A stretch of DNA of 64,000 nucleotides from an uncultured Bacteroidales bacterium (lineage in GTDB: Bacteria > Bacteroidota > Bacteroidia > Bacteroidales > Muribaculaceae): the NCBI GenBank assembly GCA_902800715.1, contig CADCFN010000011.1:124001-188000 (forward strand). Direction: 5' to 3'. The notes under the pieces are model-generated. The model had not been told where the DNA came from and did no database searches. It was given only the letters and a program-made list of their open reading frames with translations. The translations under genes and the position numbers were made by a program. Below are positions 45,601 through 54,268 of the stretch, one piece after another (positions within the stretch are counted from its first letter, which is position 1; each line of letters begins with the position of its first letter).

Positions 45601-45660
45601 AAAGACAAGAAGGACTAAGCGCTATTGCTCTAACGATAGATTGTCCTTCTTGTCTTTTAC
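45601..45660 (+). terminator. terminator-like hairpin between the HAD gene and aroB
   Basis: aaagacaagaaggac (45601-45615) pairs perfectly with gtccttcttgtcttt (45643-45657), 27-nt loop, followed by ttac. It starts 19 bp after the HAD stop and ends 17 bp before ATG of aroB, so it could be an attenuator of aroB. The T-run is short. Confidence 0.6.
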
Positions 45661-45674
45661 AATTCCAATGGCAG

Positions 45675-46706
45675 ATGCAAAACCTTATTTTCACAAACGA
45701 CGTCGAGGGAGCCATCGAGCGACTGATTGCAAGCGGTGACCACAATATAACCGTGTGGATTGCCGACTCCAATACGGCTCGCCTGATGTCTGCTCCACCC
45801 CACCTCATCACCATCCCCGACGGTGACGCCAACAAGACGCTGGAAACCGTCTGCCGAGTGTGGGACGAGATGGAACGCTTTGGGGTGACGCGCCATTCAC
45901 TCATCGTCAACCTGGGTGGTGGCATGGTTTGTGATTTGGGTGGCTTTGCTGCAGCTACGTTCAAGCGCGGTGTGAGGTTCATCAATATGCCCACCACCCT
46001 GCTGGGCGCCGTCGATGCTGCAGTGGGCGGCAAGACTGGATTCAACTATAATGGGCTGAAAAACGAAATCGGCGCCTTTGCACCAGCCAGCGACGTTATC
46101 ATCTCGACACGTTTTTTTGACACACTGCCCTTGCCTGAGATGAAATCAGGCCTCGCCGAGGTACTCAAACACGCCATGTTAAGTGACCGCACCGAATTCT
46201 TGCGTCTGCTGGACCACGATTTCTCCGCACCCATCAATCATGACGACCTGTTGGAGAGACTACAGCACTCTGTACAGGTCAAAGTCAATATCGTCGCCCG
46301 TGACCCCAACGAGCGAGGCGAGCGCAAGGCCCTCAATCTGGGGCACACCATCGGGCACGCCTTCGAGAGCCTGGCGATGAAACGCGACAAGCCCGTGCCT
46401 CATGGCTATGCAGTAGCCTGGGGACTAGTCACCGAAGCCGTCCTCTCTCACCTGCTGCTGAAATTCCCCAGTGAGGACGTACACCGTTTGGGCAACTTCG
46501 TGCGTGACAATTACCGCTACTTCCCGTTTACCTGTGACGATTATGACGAGTTGCTGGACCTGATGCGCCATGACAAGAAAAGCCGCGACGGCGAAATCAC
46601 CTGCACCCTGCTGACCGCCATCGGCGATTACCGCATCAACCAGACCGTCACCTCCGACGACGTCACCGCAGCCCTCGACATCCTGCGCGACCACCTCGGA
46701 ACATAA
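45675..46706 (+). CDS. aroB: 3-dehydroquinate synthase
   Basis: A 343-residue AroB. Motifs: LIVNLGGGMVCDLGGFAAATFKRG (dinucleotide and metal site), NMPTTLLGAVDAAVGGKTGFN, GHTIGHAFESL (metal His), and HGYAVAWGLV. It makes 3-dehydroquinate from DAHP in the shikimate pathway. The gene sits at the end of the rightward unit. No other aro genes are in the window. Its stop is followed at once by the paired palindrome at 46709-46777. Confidence 0.95.
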   Translation: MQNLIFTNDVEGAIERLIASGDHNITVWIADSNTARLMSAPPHLITIPDGDANKTLETVCRVWDEMERFGVTRHSLIVNLGGGMVCDLGGFAAATFKRGVRFINMPTTLLGAVDAAVGGKTGFNYNGLKNEIGAFAPASDVIISTRFFDTLPLPEMKSGLAEVLKHAMLSDRTEFLRLLDHDFSAPINHDDLLERLQHSVQVKVNIVARDPNERGERKALNLGHTIGHAFESLAMKRDKPVPHGYAVAWGLVTEAVLSHLLLKFPSEDVHRLGNFVRDNYRYFPFTCDDYDELLDLMRHDKKSRDGEITCTLLTAIGDYRINQTVTSDDVTAALDILRDHLGT

Positions 46707-46708
46707 CC

Positions 46709-46777
46709 GGGACAAAGGGACGGTTCTTTTGTCCCAGTTTTAGCCAGAATGGGACAAAAGAACCGTCCCTTTGTCCC
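46709..46777. repeat. REPIN-like pair of inverted 28-bp palindromic arms between convergent genes
   Basis: Left arm 46709-46736 is the perfect reverse complement of right arm 46750-46777; a 13-nt spacer separates them. Each arm is itself a near palindrome, beginning gggacaaa and ending tttgtccc with ccg-rich core. This resembles REP doublets moved by RAYT-type transposases, none of which is in the window. It fills nearly the whole 72-bp gap and could serve as a two-way terminator. Confidence 0.75.
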
Positions 46778-46778
46778 A

Positions 46779-47705
46779 TTAGCGCCAGTGCCAGAGGCGG
46801 GAAACGGCGTGGGTGATTGTGCGCAGATGAAGGTCTTTGCCTAAGACGACCAGCATCACGGCAAAGAGGATGAACAGGATGCCGACAATCAAGCGGGGCG
46901 TCAATAGCTCTTCAAAAACCACCACACCGATGGCTACTGCAGTCAGTGGCTCCAAAGCGCCCAAGATAGCAGTCGGCGTAGCACCCACATGATGAACCGC
47001 AACGGTCATGAAAACCAATGATAGAATAGTTGGCACGATGCTCAGCCACACTGCAAACGACCAAGCCCGCGGCGAGGGCAAAACATGCAGATATAATTCG
47101 GGCGAAGTGAAGGAATAGAGTATCAGCGTGATTTCACACACCAACATGGCATAGAAGGTGACCTTGAATGACGACATCTTGATGCTCGACTGGTTGACCA
47201 CGATGATATAGACCGCATAGGCCAAAGACGAAAGTACGCACAAGACGATACCCATAGCACTGAGTGATGCCCCGGTCTCGCCCTTGTACAGCAGACCGAT
47301 GCCCACAAGCGACATCACAATGGCAATAACGGTCATTACTGTCACGCGTTCCTTGAAGAACAAAGCCATAATCACCGCCACCATCACAGGATAAACAAAC
47401 AGGATGGTTGACGCAATGCCGGCATCCATGAAGTGGAAACTCTGATAATAGGTGATGCTCGAGGCGGCAAACAAAATGCCCAGCGAGAACAACACCTTGA
47501 ATTCCTGTCGGTTTACCTTGAAATTCTCTCGCTTGATAAGCATGACAACAGCAAGTATAATCACTGCCAAACCAAAACGGTGAGCCAGTACTGTTGCAGT
47601 ATTGACACCTTCTTCATAGAGCGGTAGCGCTCCGAAGGGGTTAGTGCCGTAGCACACCGCCGACAGGATAGCGCAAAGGATTCCAATGGTTTTAGATTTT
47701 TTCAT
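46779..47705 (-). CDS. EamA/DMT family transporter
   Basis: A 308-residue inner-membrane protein of the drug/metabolite transporter superfamily. About ten helices in two EamA repeats; the first has ILCAILSAVCYGTNPFGALPL, the second SLAYAVYIIVVNQSSIKMSS, then AILGALEPLTAVAIGVVVF. The substrate is not predictable. It follows the GH53 gene by 33 bp in the same direction, so it may transport a product of that enzyme, but this is only position. Confidence 0.88.
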   Translation of the reverse strand: MKKSKTIGILCAILSAVCYGTNPFGALPLYEEGVNTATVLAHRFGLAVIILAVVMLIKRENFKVNRQEFKVLFSLGILFAASSITYYQSFHFMDAGIASTILFVYPVMVAVIMALFFKERVTVMTVIAIVMSLVGIGLLYKGETGASLSAMGIVLCVLSSLAYAVYIIVVNQSSIKMSSFKVTFYAMLVCEITLILYSFTSPELYLHVLPSPRAWSFAVWLSIVPTILSLVFMTVAVHHVGATPTAILGALEPLTAVAIGVVVFEELLTPRLIVGILFILFAVMLVVLGKDLHLRTITHAVSRLWHWR

Positions 47706-47738
47706 CGCATGTTGATTTAAAGCTTCACAATCACGAGC

Positions 47739-48839
47739 CTAGCGCTTGAAGCGGCTCATCTCGTATAGGGCGGGCAAAGCCTGACCGTTGGCGCTGTTGA
47801 ACAGGCCTCGGTTCAAGCCCCAGCTGCTGTTCTCAAAACGGGTGCCGTAGCGGTTCTCCTCGGGGTACCACCAGAAGAGACCTGTCACATTATCATGGCG
47901 GTTGAGTTCCTGAACCAATTGGGCGGTAAATTCACGTTGTCCTTCAATCGTGCCGGGCAGACAATGAGAGAAATCCTCTTCACCACGATTGACACCATCG
48001 TGCAAATAATAATAGGCAGCCTCGACAATCATCACGGGCTTGTCAGGGAAACGCTGGGCAAGCTGGTCAAGTGTCCTACCCAAGTTGGGAATCGTGCCGT
48101 GCCACATGGGATAATAGCTCAAGCCGATAATGTCATAGTCCACGCTGGCCTCTTTCAGGCGGTCGTAGTAGTTGCGCGTCATTTCCCACTGCCCGGCCTT
48201 CTCGGTGTGGATAATGATGGCAGAAGACGGGCACACCTCACGGCTCGCTTTGCAGCCCGCTTTGAGCAAGCTGGTGAACACGTCCCAATTATCTGCAGAC
48301 ATCGGGTCAACGCGTCCCACGGGCCAATCCATACCGAAGGTGATTTCATTACCCACCTGAATCGTCTTAGGCTCCACACCAGCGGCCTTCAGAGCCTGCA
48401 GGCAGTGGCGAGTGTAACGATAAATGCTGTCGGCAAGCGCCTTGCCCTCCAAGCCTTCCCATCGCTTGGGGGTAAACTGCTTGGCGGGGTCAGCCCAAGT
48501 ATCGCTGTAGTGGAAGTCGAGCATCACCTCAAATCCGCGGGCCTTAATCGTCTTGCACAGGTCAACCACATAGTCCAAATCCTGGCACACGCCCTCGTCA
48601 TGATGACGCCCAGGGGCAAACTGCGGGTCCACAAACAACCGCACGCGCATCATGTTCCATCCCTGCTGCTTGAACAGGTCGTAGGGATCCACAGTCACGC
48701 CACAGGAATCCTTGTAAATCACACCATTGCGGGCATTAGACGTCATCATCGAGATGTCACCACCCAACCACGACTGGGCCTGAGACGCCATCACTGCCAG
48801 CATCACCAGAATCATCATTGTCACTACTCGCTTCATCAT
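47739..48839 (-). CDS. secreted GH53 endo-beta-1,4-galactanase
   Basis: The start is ATG 48839 (MMKRVVTMMILVMLAVMASQ), which opens on a signal peptide; an upstream ATG at 48878 adds 13 hydrophilic residues and is less likely. The mature part is about 345 residues. GH53 motifs: GVTVDPYDLFKQQGWNMMRV near 47-66, LDFHYSDTWADP, catalytic acid Glu165 in IQVGNEITFGMDWP, nucleophile Glu273 in VMIVEAAYYY. It cuts beta-1,4-galactan of pectin arabinogalactan. It stands apart from the SusCD block, with only a transporter gene downstream. Confidence 0.93.
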   Translation of the reverse strand: MMKRVVTMMILVMLAVMASQAQSWLGGDISMMTSNARNGVIYKDSCGVTVDPYDLFKQQGWNMMRVRLFVDPQFAPGRHHDEGVCQDLDYVVDLCKTIKARGFEVMLDFHYSDTWADPAKQFTPKRWEGLEGKALADSIYRYTRHCLQALKAAGVEPKTIQVGNEITFGMDWPVGRVDPMSADNWDVFTSLLKAGCKASREVCPSSAIIIHTEKAGQWEMTRNYYDRLKEASVDYDIIGLSYYPMWHGTIPNLGRTLDQLAQRFPDKPVMIVEAAYYYLHDGVNRGEEDFSHCLPGTIEGQREFTAQLVQELNRHDNVTGLFWWYPEENRYGTRFENSSWGLNRGLFNSANGQALPALYEMSRFKR

Positions 48840-48945
48840 ATCGGTACTTAAATATCGCTTGACTTGGAAATAACCCATATCTAGCTTTTGTATTGAAAAT
48901 TAAAAAAGTGCCGATAATCAATGACTATCAGCACTCTTTGCGTTG

Positions 48946-49020
48946 TCGGGGTGACTAGATTCGAACTAGCGACCCCACGCCCCCCAGACGCGTACTCTAA
49001 CCGGACTGAGCTACACCCCG
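48946..49020 (-). tRNA. tRNA-Pro (anticodon GGG)
   Basis: Minus strand: acceptor CGGGGTG pairs with CACCCCG, D-arm GCTC with GAGT, anticodon stem CGCGT with GCGTG, loop CTGGGGG giving anticodon GGG at 34-36 with G37, T-arm GCTAG with CTAGT around TTCGAAT. The discriminator is A; CCA is not encoded. About 75 nt. Confidence 0.92.
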
Positions 49021-49059
49021 AACGCACTTGCCGAAACGCAATTGTTTCGTAAAGCGGTG

Positions 49060-49091
49060 CAAAGGTAATACCGTTTTAGATACTGACCAAA
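49060..49091 (-). promoter_or_regulatory. promoter of tRNA-Pro
   Basis: Minus strand: TTTG (49088-49091), 20 nt, TACCTTTG (49060-49067). Start expected about 34 bp before the tRNA 5' end. Confidence 0.75.
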
Positions 49092-49158
49092 TTTTTAAGC
49101 AAGTTTTTTGTCATAAAAAACTCAAATAAAATACAATCAGCTGATATACAATAAAATA

Positions 49159-49185
49159 GTAGAGACGCAAATTTTGCGTCTCTAC
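49159..49185. repeat. 27-bp perfect palindromic repeat, second copy of the GTAGAGACGCAA family
   Basis: gtagagacgcaaa (49159-49171) faces tttgcgtctctac (49173-49185), no mismatch, 1-nt centre. Compare 31322-31349. It lies 42 bp beyond the stop of fba and may also end its transcript. Confidence 0.75.
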
Positions 49186-49227
49186 ATAGTCCCTATTCAG
49201 TAAATCGGGATTTTTAGGTTGTGGCAC

Positions 49228-50229
49228 TTACTCGGCCTTGCCGTCGCTACCCAGCACCTCGATGATTTTGTGCTTGTACAGGCGAACCATCTCGTCGCGG
49301 GCGGGACCGCAGTACTTGCGCGGGTCAAACTCACCGGGCTTCTCAACAAAGACCTTGCGAACGGCGGCGGTGAAAGCCAGGCGGCTGTCGCTGTCGATGT
49401 TGATCTTGCAAACGGCGCTCTTAGCGGCCTTACGCAGCTGATCCTCGGGGATACCTACGGCATCAGGCAGATTGCCACCGTGGCTGTTGATGATGTCAAC
49501 ATACTCCTGGGGAACGCTCGATGAGCCGTGCAGCACGATGGGGAAGCCGGGGAGCTTCTTCTCGATTTCCTCGAGCACGTCAAATGCCAGGGGAGGAGGC
49601 ACGAGCTTGCCGGTCTTCGGGTCACGGGTGCACTGCTCGGGTTTGAACTTGTAAGCGCCATGGCTGGTGCCGATGCTGATGGCCAGCGAGTCGCAACCAC
49701 TGCGGGTAGCAAAATCGATAACCTCTTCAGGCTTGGTGTAGTGTGATTCCTCGGCAACGACGTCATCCTCAACGCCAGCGAGCACACCAAGCTCGGCCTC
49801 AACGGTCACGTCAAACTGATGAGCATACTCCACAACCTTCTTGGTCAGAGCGATGTTCTCCTCATAGGGAAGTGAAGAACCGTCAATCATCACTGACGAG
49901 AAACCGAAGTCCACACACGACTTGCAAAGCTCGAAGGTGTCACCATGGTCCAGATGGAGACAAATCTGGGGATGCTCCCAGCCCAACTCCTTGGCATACT
50001 CTACAGCGCCCTCAGCCATGTAACGCAACAGCGTCTGGTTGGCATACTTGCGGGCACCACTCGATACCTGCAGGATAACAGGCGACTTCGTCTCGGCACA
50101 AGCCTTGATGATAGCCTGCAACTGCTCCATGTTGTTGAAGTTGAATGCGGGGATGGCATAACCGCCATCGACTGCCTTTGCAAACATCTCGCGTGTGTTC
50201 ACGAGACCTAAATCCTTGTAATTTACCAT
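49228..50229 (-). CDS. fba: class II fructose-1,6-bisphosphate aldolase
   Basis: A 333-residue class II aldolase. NTREMFAKAVDGGYAIPAFN, the zinc-site HLDHGDTFELCK (about 91-102), FSSVMIDGSSLPYEENI, GVLAGVEDD, AISIGTSHGAYKF (second zinc His and phosphate site) and LHGSSSVPQEYV. It splits fructose-1,6-bisphosphate in glycolysis and works in reverse in gluconeogenesis. Single gene with a strong own promoter. Confidence 0.95.
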   Translation of the reverse strand: MVNYKDLGLVNTREMFAKAVDGGYAIPAFNFNNMEQLQAIIKACAETKSPVILQVSSGARKYANQTLLRYMAEGAVEYAKELGWEHPQICLHLDHGDTFELCKSCVDFGFSSVMIDGSSLPYEENIALTKKVVEYAHQFDVTVEAELGVLAGVEDDVVAEESHYTKPEEVIDFATRSGCDSLAISIGTSHGAYKFKPEQCTRDPKTGKLVPPPLAFDVLEEIEKKLPGFPIVLHGSSSVPQEYVDIINSHGGNLPDAVGIPEDQLRKAAKSAVCKINIDSDSRLAFTAAVRKVFVEKPGEFDPRKYCGPARDEMVRLYKHKIIEVLGSDGKAE

Positions 50230-50277
50230 AATAGCTAAATAATAAATATTGTTTTAAAAAGATGTATTTTTGTTCTG

Positions 50278-50308
50278 CAAAGGTATGTGTTTTTTATGTT
50301 CTCTCCAA
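50278..50308 (-). promoter_or_regulatory. promoter of fba
   Basis: Minus strand: TTG (50306-50308), 20 nt, TACCTTTG (50278-50285). Leader about 42 nt. The intergenic gap 50230-50550 also holds a divergent promoter. Confidence 0.75.
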
Positions 50309-50431
50309 GCCAAAAGTGAAGATTTTTTCAACAAGTAATAGCCTGCATTCTTTCCTCAAAGAAATCGACAGCAAAAAATATCACCAAAAACAATAGCTAA
50401 TTGTAATTTTTTAGACAAAAAAAGATTATTT

Positions 50432-50462
50432 TTTGATATTTACTGATTTTTTCTTATTTTTG
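50432..50462 (+). promoter_or_regulatory. promoter of the dockerin gene at 50551
   Basis: TTTG (50432-50435), 19 nt, TATTTTTG (50455-50462). Start expected near 50468, leader about 83 nt. Fits the consensus. Confidence 0.75.
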
Positions 50463-50550
50463 CGACAAATTATTCGTTTGTTACTTAACTTGTTTTTGAC
50501 AGTATATTCTACTCTAACCGCTTATATTAACATTTAAAAATTACATCTTT

Positions 50551-52116
50551 ATGAAGAAATTTTTACTGATTGTTGCTATGGCAGCATTGGCTATCGGCGC
50601 TAACGCTGAAGGCTACAAGTTTGAAAAAGTCTGGGAGATTAACAACATTTCTTCTCTCTTACCCACCAATGATTGCCGCCAAGGTATCGGCATTGACGGC
50701 AAGTACTACGTCAACTGCAAGACGCTGGTCGTTGACACCATCGATGGCGTTCCCGTTGTGACAACGGCTCCTGTTGTCTATGAGCTCGACGAGAATGGTT
50801 TGACTGGAGTAACCTTTGAGGGCGGCACTAACTGCGGTACCACCTGTGACGAGGCCGGCAATCTCATTATCAGCAACGCTATGTTCCCCAGCGTTTGGAA
50901 ACCTGATGCTACGCTTAAGGTCATCAATCCCAAAACAGGAGAGACCAAGGATTACCTGATTCCTGAGGAATGTGCCGTTCTGGGCCGCTGCGATATGCTC
51001 GGCTGCGCAAAAGGCAACCTCTTGGAGAGTGGTGAAATCTTCATTGCCGGAGGCACACAGGGCAACCAGATTTCCCGCATTGTCATTGAAGATGGTGAAA
51101 TCAACTATGATGAATGCTACTACATGCTCTGCGATGGCCTTACCGCTTCGACCAGTACAGTGCTCAACTACTATGTTGATGTCAATGGTGAAGAGGCCGT
51201 TCTCTATGTGACACGTAATGCCCCCATGATGAAGATGCTCTTCGACGGTGACAATTTCGCAGGCACCAAGTTCACATGCCCCAACAAGGGCGCTTGCAAC
51301 GGCATGTATCCATTTGTTTGGGACGGCAAGGAGTTCTTTGTTTACCCGACCCTCCCCAACTACCAGGACGGCTTTGCTATTGCTGAGGCCAATGCCGATG
51401 CTCCCATCGTGGAAATTCCTTCAACTGTATCAGCTAATGCCAATGGCTTCCAGGCCAACTGGGTTACTGCCGAAGTTGATGATAATGGCGTCACCATTTA
51501 TCAATATTATCCTGGTGGTCACCTGACTGTTTGGCGTCTGAGCAAGGAGGCTGAAGTTCCCAACGTTTACATCTTGGGCGAGGTGAACGATCAGAGCTGG
51601 GCAGCCAATGCCGGTACCCTGATGGAGTATGACGCTGAGAACGAAGTCTACACCGCTACCGTAACTCTCGATGGCCGCGGCGAGAGTGGTGAGAACTACT
51701 TCAGCTTCACTACCGGGCTTGCCGAAGACAATGACGAAGGTGGCTGGGCTTACATTGAACCCTTCCGCTTTGGTGCTGTGAGCGATGGCGACTTCTGGTA
51801 TGACGATGACCTGTTCAATGGACGTCCTCTGGAATTGACCTTTGATGACTACCAGGCCTTCCGCGTTATGGCAGGCACTTACACGCTGACCCTCAGCCTC
51901 AATGACTTGACCCTTGTAATTGAGAAGGAAGGTTATGTGCGCCGTGGTGACGTGGACAAGAGTGGCGATGTAAGCATTGCCGACGTTACCGCCCTGATTG
52001 ACATGCTGCTCAACGGGGACGAGATGATTCCCGAGGCCGACTGCAACCAGGACAACGAAATGGGCATCGGTGATGTTACCGTGCTGATTGACTTCCTGTT
52101 GAACGGCGTCTGGTAA
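50551..52116 (+). CDS. secreted dockerin protein with SusE/F-like part
   Basis: A 521-residue exported protein: signal peptide 1-19, a body of unknown family (about 20-330, GYKFEKVWEINN, CNGMYPFVWDGKEFFVYPTL), a SusE/F-like domain (about 340-455; VYILGEVNDQSWAANAGTLM), and a C-terminal dockerin (GDVDKSGDVSIADVTALID, DCNQDNEMGIGDVTVLID). The dockerin is of the DVT class seen in the C10 proteases, unlike the other non-protease dockerin proteins here. It has its own promoter and terminator. The first body part resembles the unknown proteins at 22594 and 24156 only faintly. Confidence 0.82.
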   Translation: MKKFLLIVAMAALAIGANAEGYKFEKVWEINNISSLLPTNDCRQGIGIDGKYYVNCKTLVVDTIDGVPVVTTAPVVYELDENGLTGVTFEGGTNCGTTCDEAGNLIISNAMFPSVWKPDATLKVINPKTGETKDYLIPEECAVLGRCDMLGCAKGNLLESGEIFIAGGTQGNQISRIVIEDGEINYDECYYMLCDGLTASTSTVLNYYVDVNGEEAVLYVTRNAPMMKMLFDGDNFAGTKFTCPNKGACNGMYPFVWDGKEFFVYPTLPNYQDGFAIAEANADAPIVEIPSTVSANANGFQANWVTAEVDDNGVTIYQYYPGGHLTVWRLSKEAEVPNVYILGEVNDQSWAANAGTLMEYDAENEVYTATVTLDGRGESGENYFSFTTGLAEDNDEGGWAYIEPFRFGAVSDGDFWYDDDLFNGRPLELTFDDYQAFRVMAGTYTLTLSLNDLTLVIEKEGYVRRGDVDKSGDVSIADVTALIDMLLNGDEMIPEADCNQDNEMGIGDVTVLIDFLLNGVW

Positions 52117-52141
52117 TTATTGCATCTGACAACATTACATG

Positions 52142-52178
52142 GCAGGAGGCTTCTCAAGCAGAGCCTCCTGCTTGTTTT
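52142..52178 (+). terminator. intrinsic terminator of the dockerin gene at 50551
   Basis: gcaggaggct (52142-52151) pairs with agcctcctgc (52162-52171), 10-nt loop, then ttgtttttgg. 26 bp beyond the stop. Confidence 0.85.
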
Positions 52179-52211
52179 TGGCTTTTAAAAGGGTTTTTCG
52201 TCACCTGTTTA

Positions 52212-52242
52212 TTGCCATTACCAAGAATATTCCCTACCTTTG
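52212..52242 (+). promoter_or_regulatory. promoter of speA
   Basis: TTG (52212-52214), 20 nt, TACCTTTG (52235-52242). Start expected near 52248, about 40 nt before GTG 52289. Confidence 0.75.
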
Positions 52243-52288
52243 CGCTCACGTTTAACCGCATTGTATAACAGACTAAACATACCGAGCC

Positions 52289-54205
52289 GTGTCAGCAATC
52301 AACAAGTGGCGCATCGAGGATAGCGCCGAACTCTACAACATCGGAGGCTGGGGCCTCAAGTACTTCTCCATCAACGAGAACGGTCATGTCACTGTCACGC
52401 CCAAGAGTTCCTGCGTGCCTGTGGACCTCGCCGACGTGATGGACGAATTGCATTCCCGCAAGGTAACGGCACCCGTGCTGTTGCGTTTTCCCGATATCCT
52501 GGACAACCGTATCGACAAGATTTCCAGCTGCTTTAAGAAGGCAGCCAAGGAATATGAGTACCAGGGCGCCAATTTCATCGTCTATCCTATTAAGGTGAAC
52601 CAGATGAGGCAGGTGGTCGAGGAAATTATCGGCCACGGCAAGAAGTTCAACATCGGTCTGGAGGCAGGCAGCAAACCCGAACTGCACGCCGTACTCGCCA
52701 GCAACATGACTGACCTGAACGCTAATCCCGTCATCATCTGCAACGGATACAAGGACGAAGGATACATCGAACTGGCATTGCTGGCTCAGAAGATGGGGCG
52801 ACGCATCTTTGTCGTCGTCGAGAAACTCAGCGAGCTGGAACTCATTGATCGGGTTGCACAACGCCTCCACATTCGCCCCAATATCGGATTCCGTATCAAG
52901 CTTTCGAGCAGCGGCAGTGGCAAGTGGGAAGAATCAGGCGGTGACAGCAGCAAGTTCGGACTGAACACCAGCGAATTGTTCAGCGCCATCGACTATATGC
53001 ACGAGCACAAGCTCGAGGATTGCCTTAAGCTCATCCACTTCCACATCGGCAGTCAGGTTACTAAAATCCGCCGCATCAAGAACGCCCTGCGCGAGGCTGC
53101 ACAGTTCTACGTCCAACTCGCCAAGTTGGGCTTCGAGGTGGAGTACGTTGATATCGGCGGTGGCTTGGGTGTGGACTATGACGGTACACGCTCCAGCGGC
53201 AGTGGCCACTCGATGAACTACAGTATCCAGGAATATGTCAACGATGCGGTCTATACCCTCGTTGACGCCAGCAACAAGAACGGGCTCAAGCATCCCAACA
53301 TCATCAACGAGAGCGGACGCTCGCTCACTGCCCATCACTCGGTGCTCGTCGTCGATGTGCTCGAGACCACCACACTGCCTGAGTGGGACGACAAAGTGGA
53401 CACCGTCAGCGAAAACGATGACGAACTGGTGCGCGACATCTACGAGATCTGGGACAAAATCAACCAGGCACGGCTGCTCGAGGACTGGCACGACGCGCTG
53501 CAGATACGTGACGAGGCACTTGACCGTTTCTCGCTGGGACTCATCGACCTGCGCACGCGCGCCATGGTCGAAAAACTCTTCTGGTCCATTGCCCGCGATG
53601 TGGACAACATTGTTCGTAATATGAAGCATGCCCCTGACGAATTGCGCTCAGTGAGCCGCATGCTGCCCGACAAGTACTTCTGTAATTTCTCGTTGTTCCA
53701 GTCGCTGCCCGATGCCTGGGCCATCGACCAGGTCTTCCCAATGATACCCATCGACCGCCTGTCGGAGCGCCCCACCCGCTTTGCTACCCTGCAGGACATG
53801 ACCTGTGACAGTGACGGTAAGTTGACCAACTTCATCTCGGCCCAGGGTGTGGCCCACTCGCTGCCCGTCCACAAACTCAAACCCGGGCAACACTACTATC
53901 TGGGCATCTTCCTTGTTGGTGCCTATCAGGAAATTCTGGGCGACATGCACAACCTGTTCGGTGACACCAATGCCGTTCACATCAACGTGTTCAAGGACCA
54001 CTACGAGATTGACCAGGTGATTGACGGCGAGACAGTTGCCGAGGTACTCGACTATGTAGAGTTCAATCCCAAGCAACTGGTGCGCAATGTCGAAACCTGG
54101 GTGAGCGAGTCCATCCGCTCGGGCAAGATAACAGGCGAGGAAGGCAACGAATTCGTACGCAACTTCCGTAGCGGCCTCTACGGATATACTTATCTGGAGA
54201 AATAG
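52289..54205 (+). CDS. speA: biosynthetic arginine decarboxylase
   Basis: A 638-residue PLP-dependent SpeA, with a GTG start that the promoter supports. N-terminal KWRIEDSAELYNIGGWGLKYF; Schiff-base lysine in IVYPIKVNQMRQVVEEI (about 105); IGFRIKLSSSGSGKWEESGGD; LIHFHIGSQVTKIRRIK; DIGGGLGVDYDGTRSSG; and GQHYYLGIFLVGAYQEILGD. It turns arginine into agmatine, the first step toward putrescine. No agmatine deiminase or other polyamine genes are nearby. The truA gene follows 63 bp after its stop, across the 9-bp-period array. Confidence 0.95.
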   Translation: MSAINKWRIEDSAELYNIGGWGLKYFSINENGHVTVTPKSSCVPVDLADVMDELHSRKVTAPVLLRFPDILDNRIDKISSCFKKAAKEYEYQGANFIVYPIKVNQMRQVVEEIIGHGKKFNIGLEAGSKPELHAVLASNMTDLNANPVIICNGYKDEGYIELALLAQKMGRRIFVVVEKLSELELIDRVAQRLHIRPNIGFRIKLSSSGSGKWEESGGDSSKFGLNTSELFSAIDYMHEHKLEDCLKLIHFHIGSQVTKIRRIKNALREAAQFYVQLAKLGFEVEYVDIGGGLGVDYDGTRSSGSGHSMNYSIQEYVNDAVYTLVDASNKNGLKHPNIINESGRSLTAHHSVLVVDVLETTTLPEWDDKVDTVSENDDELVRDIYEIWDKINQARLLEDWHDALQIRDEALDRFSLGLIDLRTRAMVEKLFWSIARDVDNIVRNMKHAPDELRSVSRMLPDKYFCNFSLFQSLPDAWAIDQVFPMIPIDRLSERPTRFATLQDMTCDSDGKLTNFISAQGVAHSLPVHKLKPGQHYYLGIFLVGAYQEILGDMHNLFGDTNAVHINVFKDHYEIDQVIDGETVAEVLDYVEFNPKQLVRNVETWVSESIRSGKITGEEGNEFVRNFRSGLYGYTYLEK

Positions 54206-54209
54206 TTTT

Positions 54210-54251
54210 TCTAGACGCTCTAGAATATCTAGAACATCTAGTTTTTCTAGA
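54210..54251. repeat. TCTAGA array with 9-bp period between speA and truA
   Basis: TCTAG(A) starts at 54210, 54219, 54228, 54237 and 54246, exactly nine bases apart; the three bases between them vary. It fills most of the speA-truA gap. Confidence 0.85.
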
Positions 54252-54268
54252 AAATATCAGAGGGGGCA

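Noticed and set aside
3678-52116. A classical cellulosome
   Set aside because: No cohesin, scaffoldin or cellulase genes; dockerins are on proteases, kinase-like and unknown proteins.
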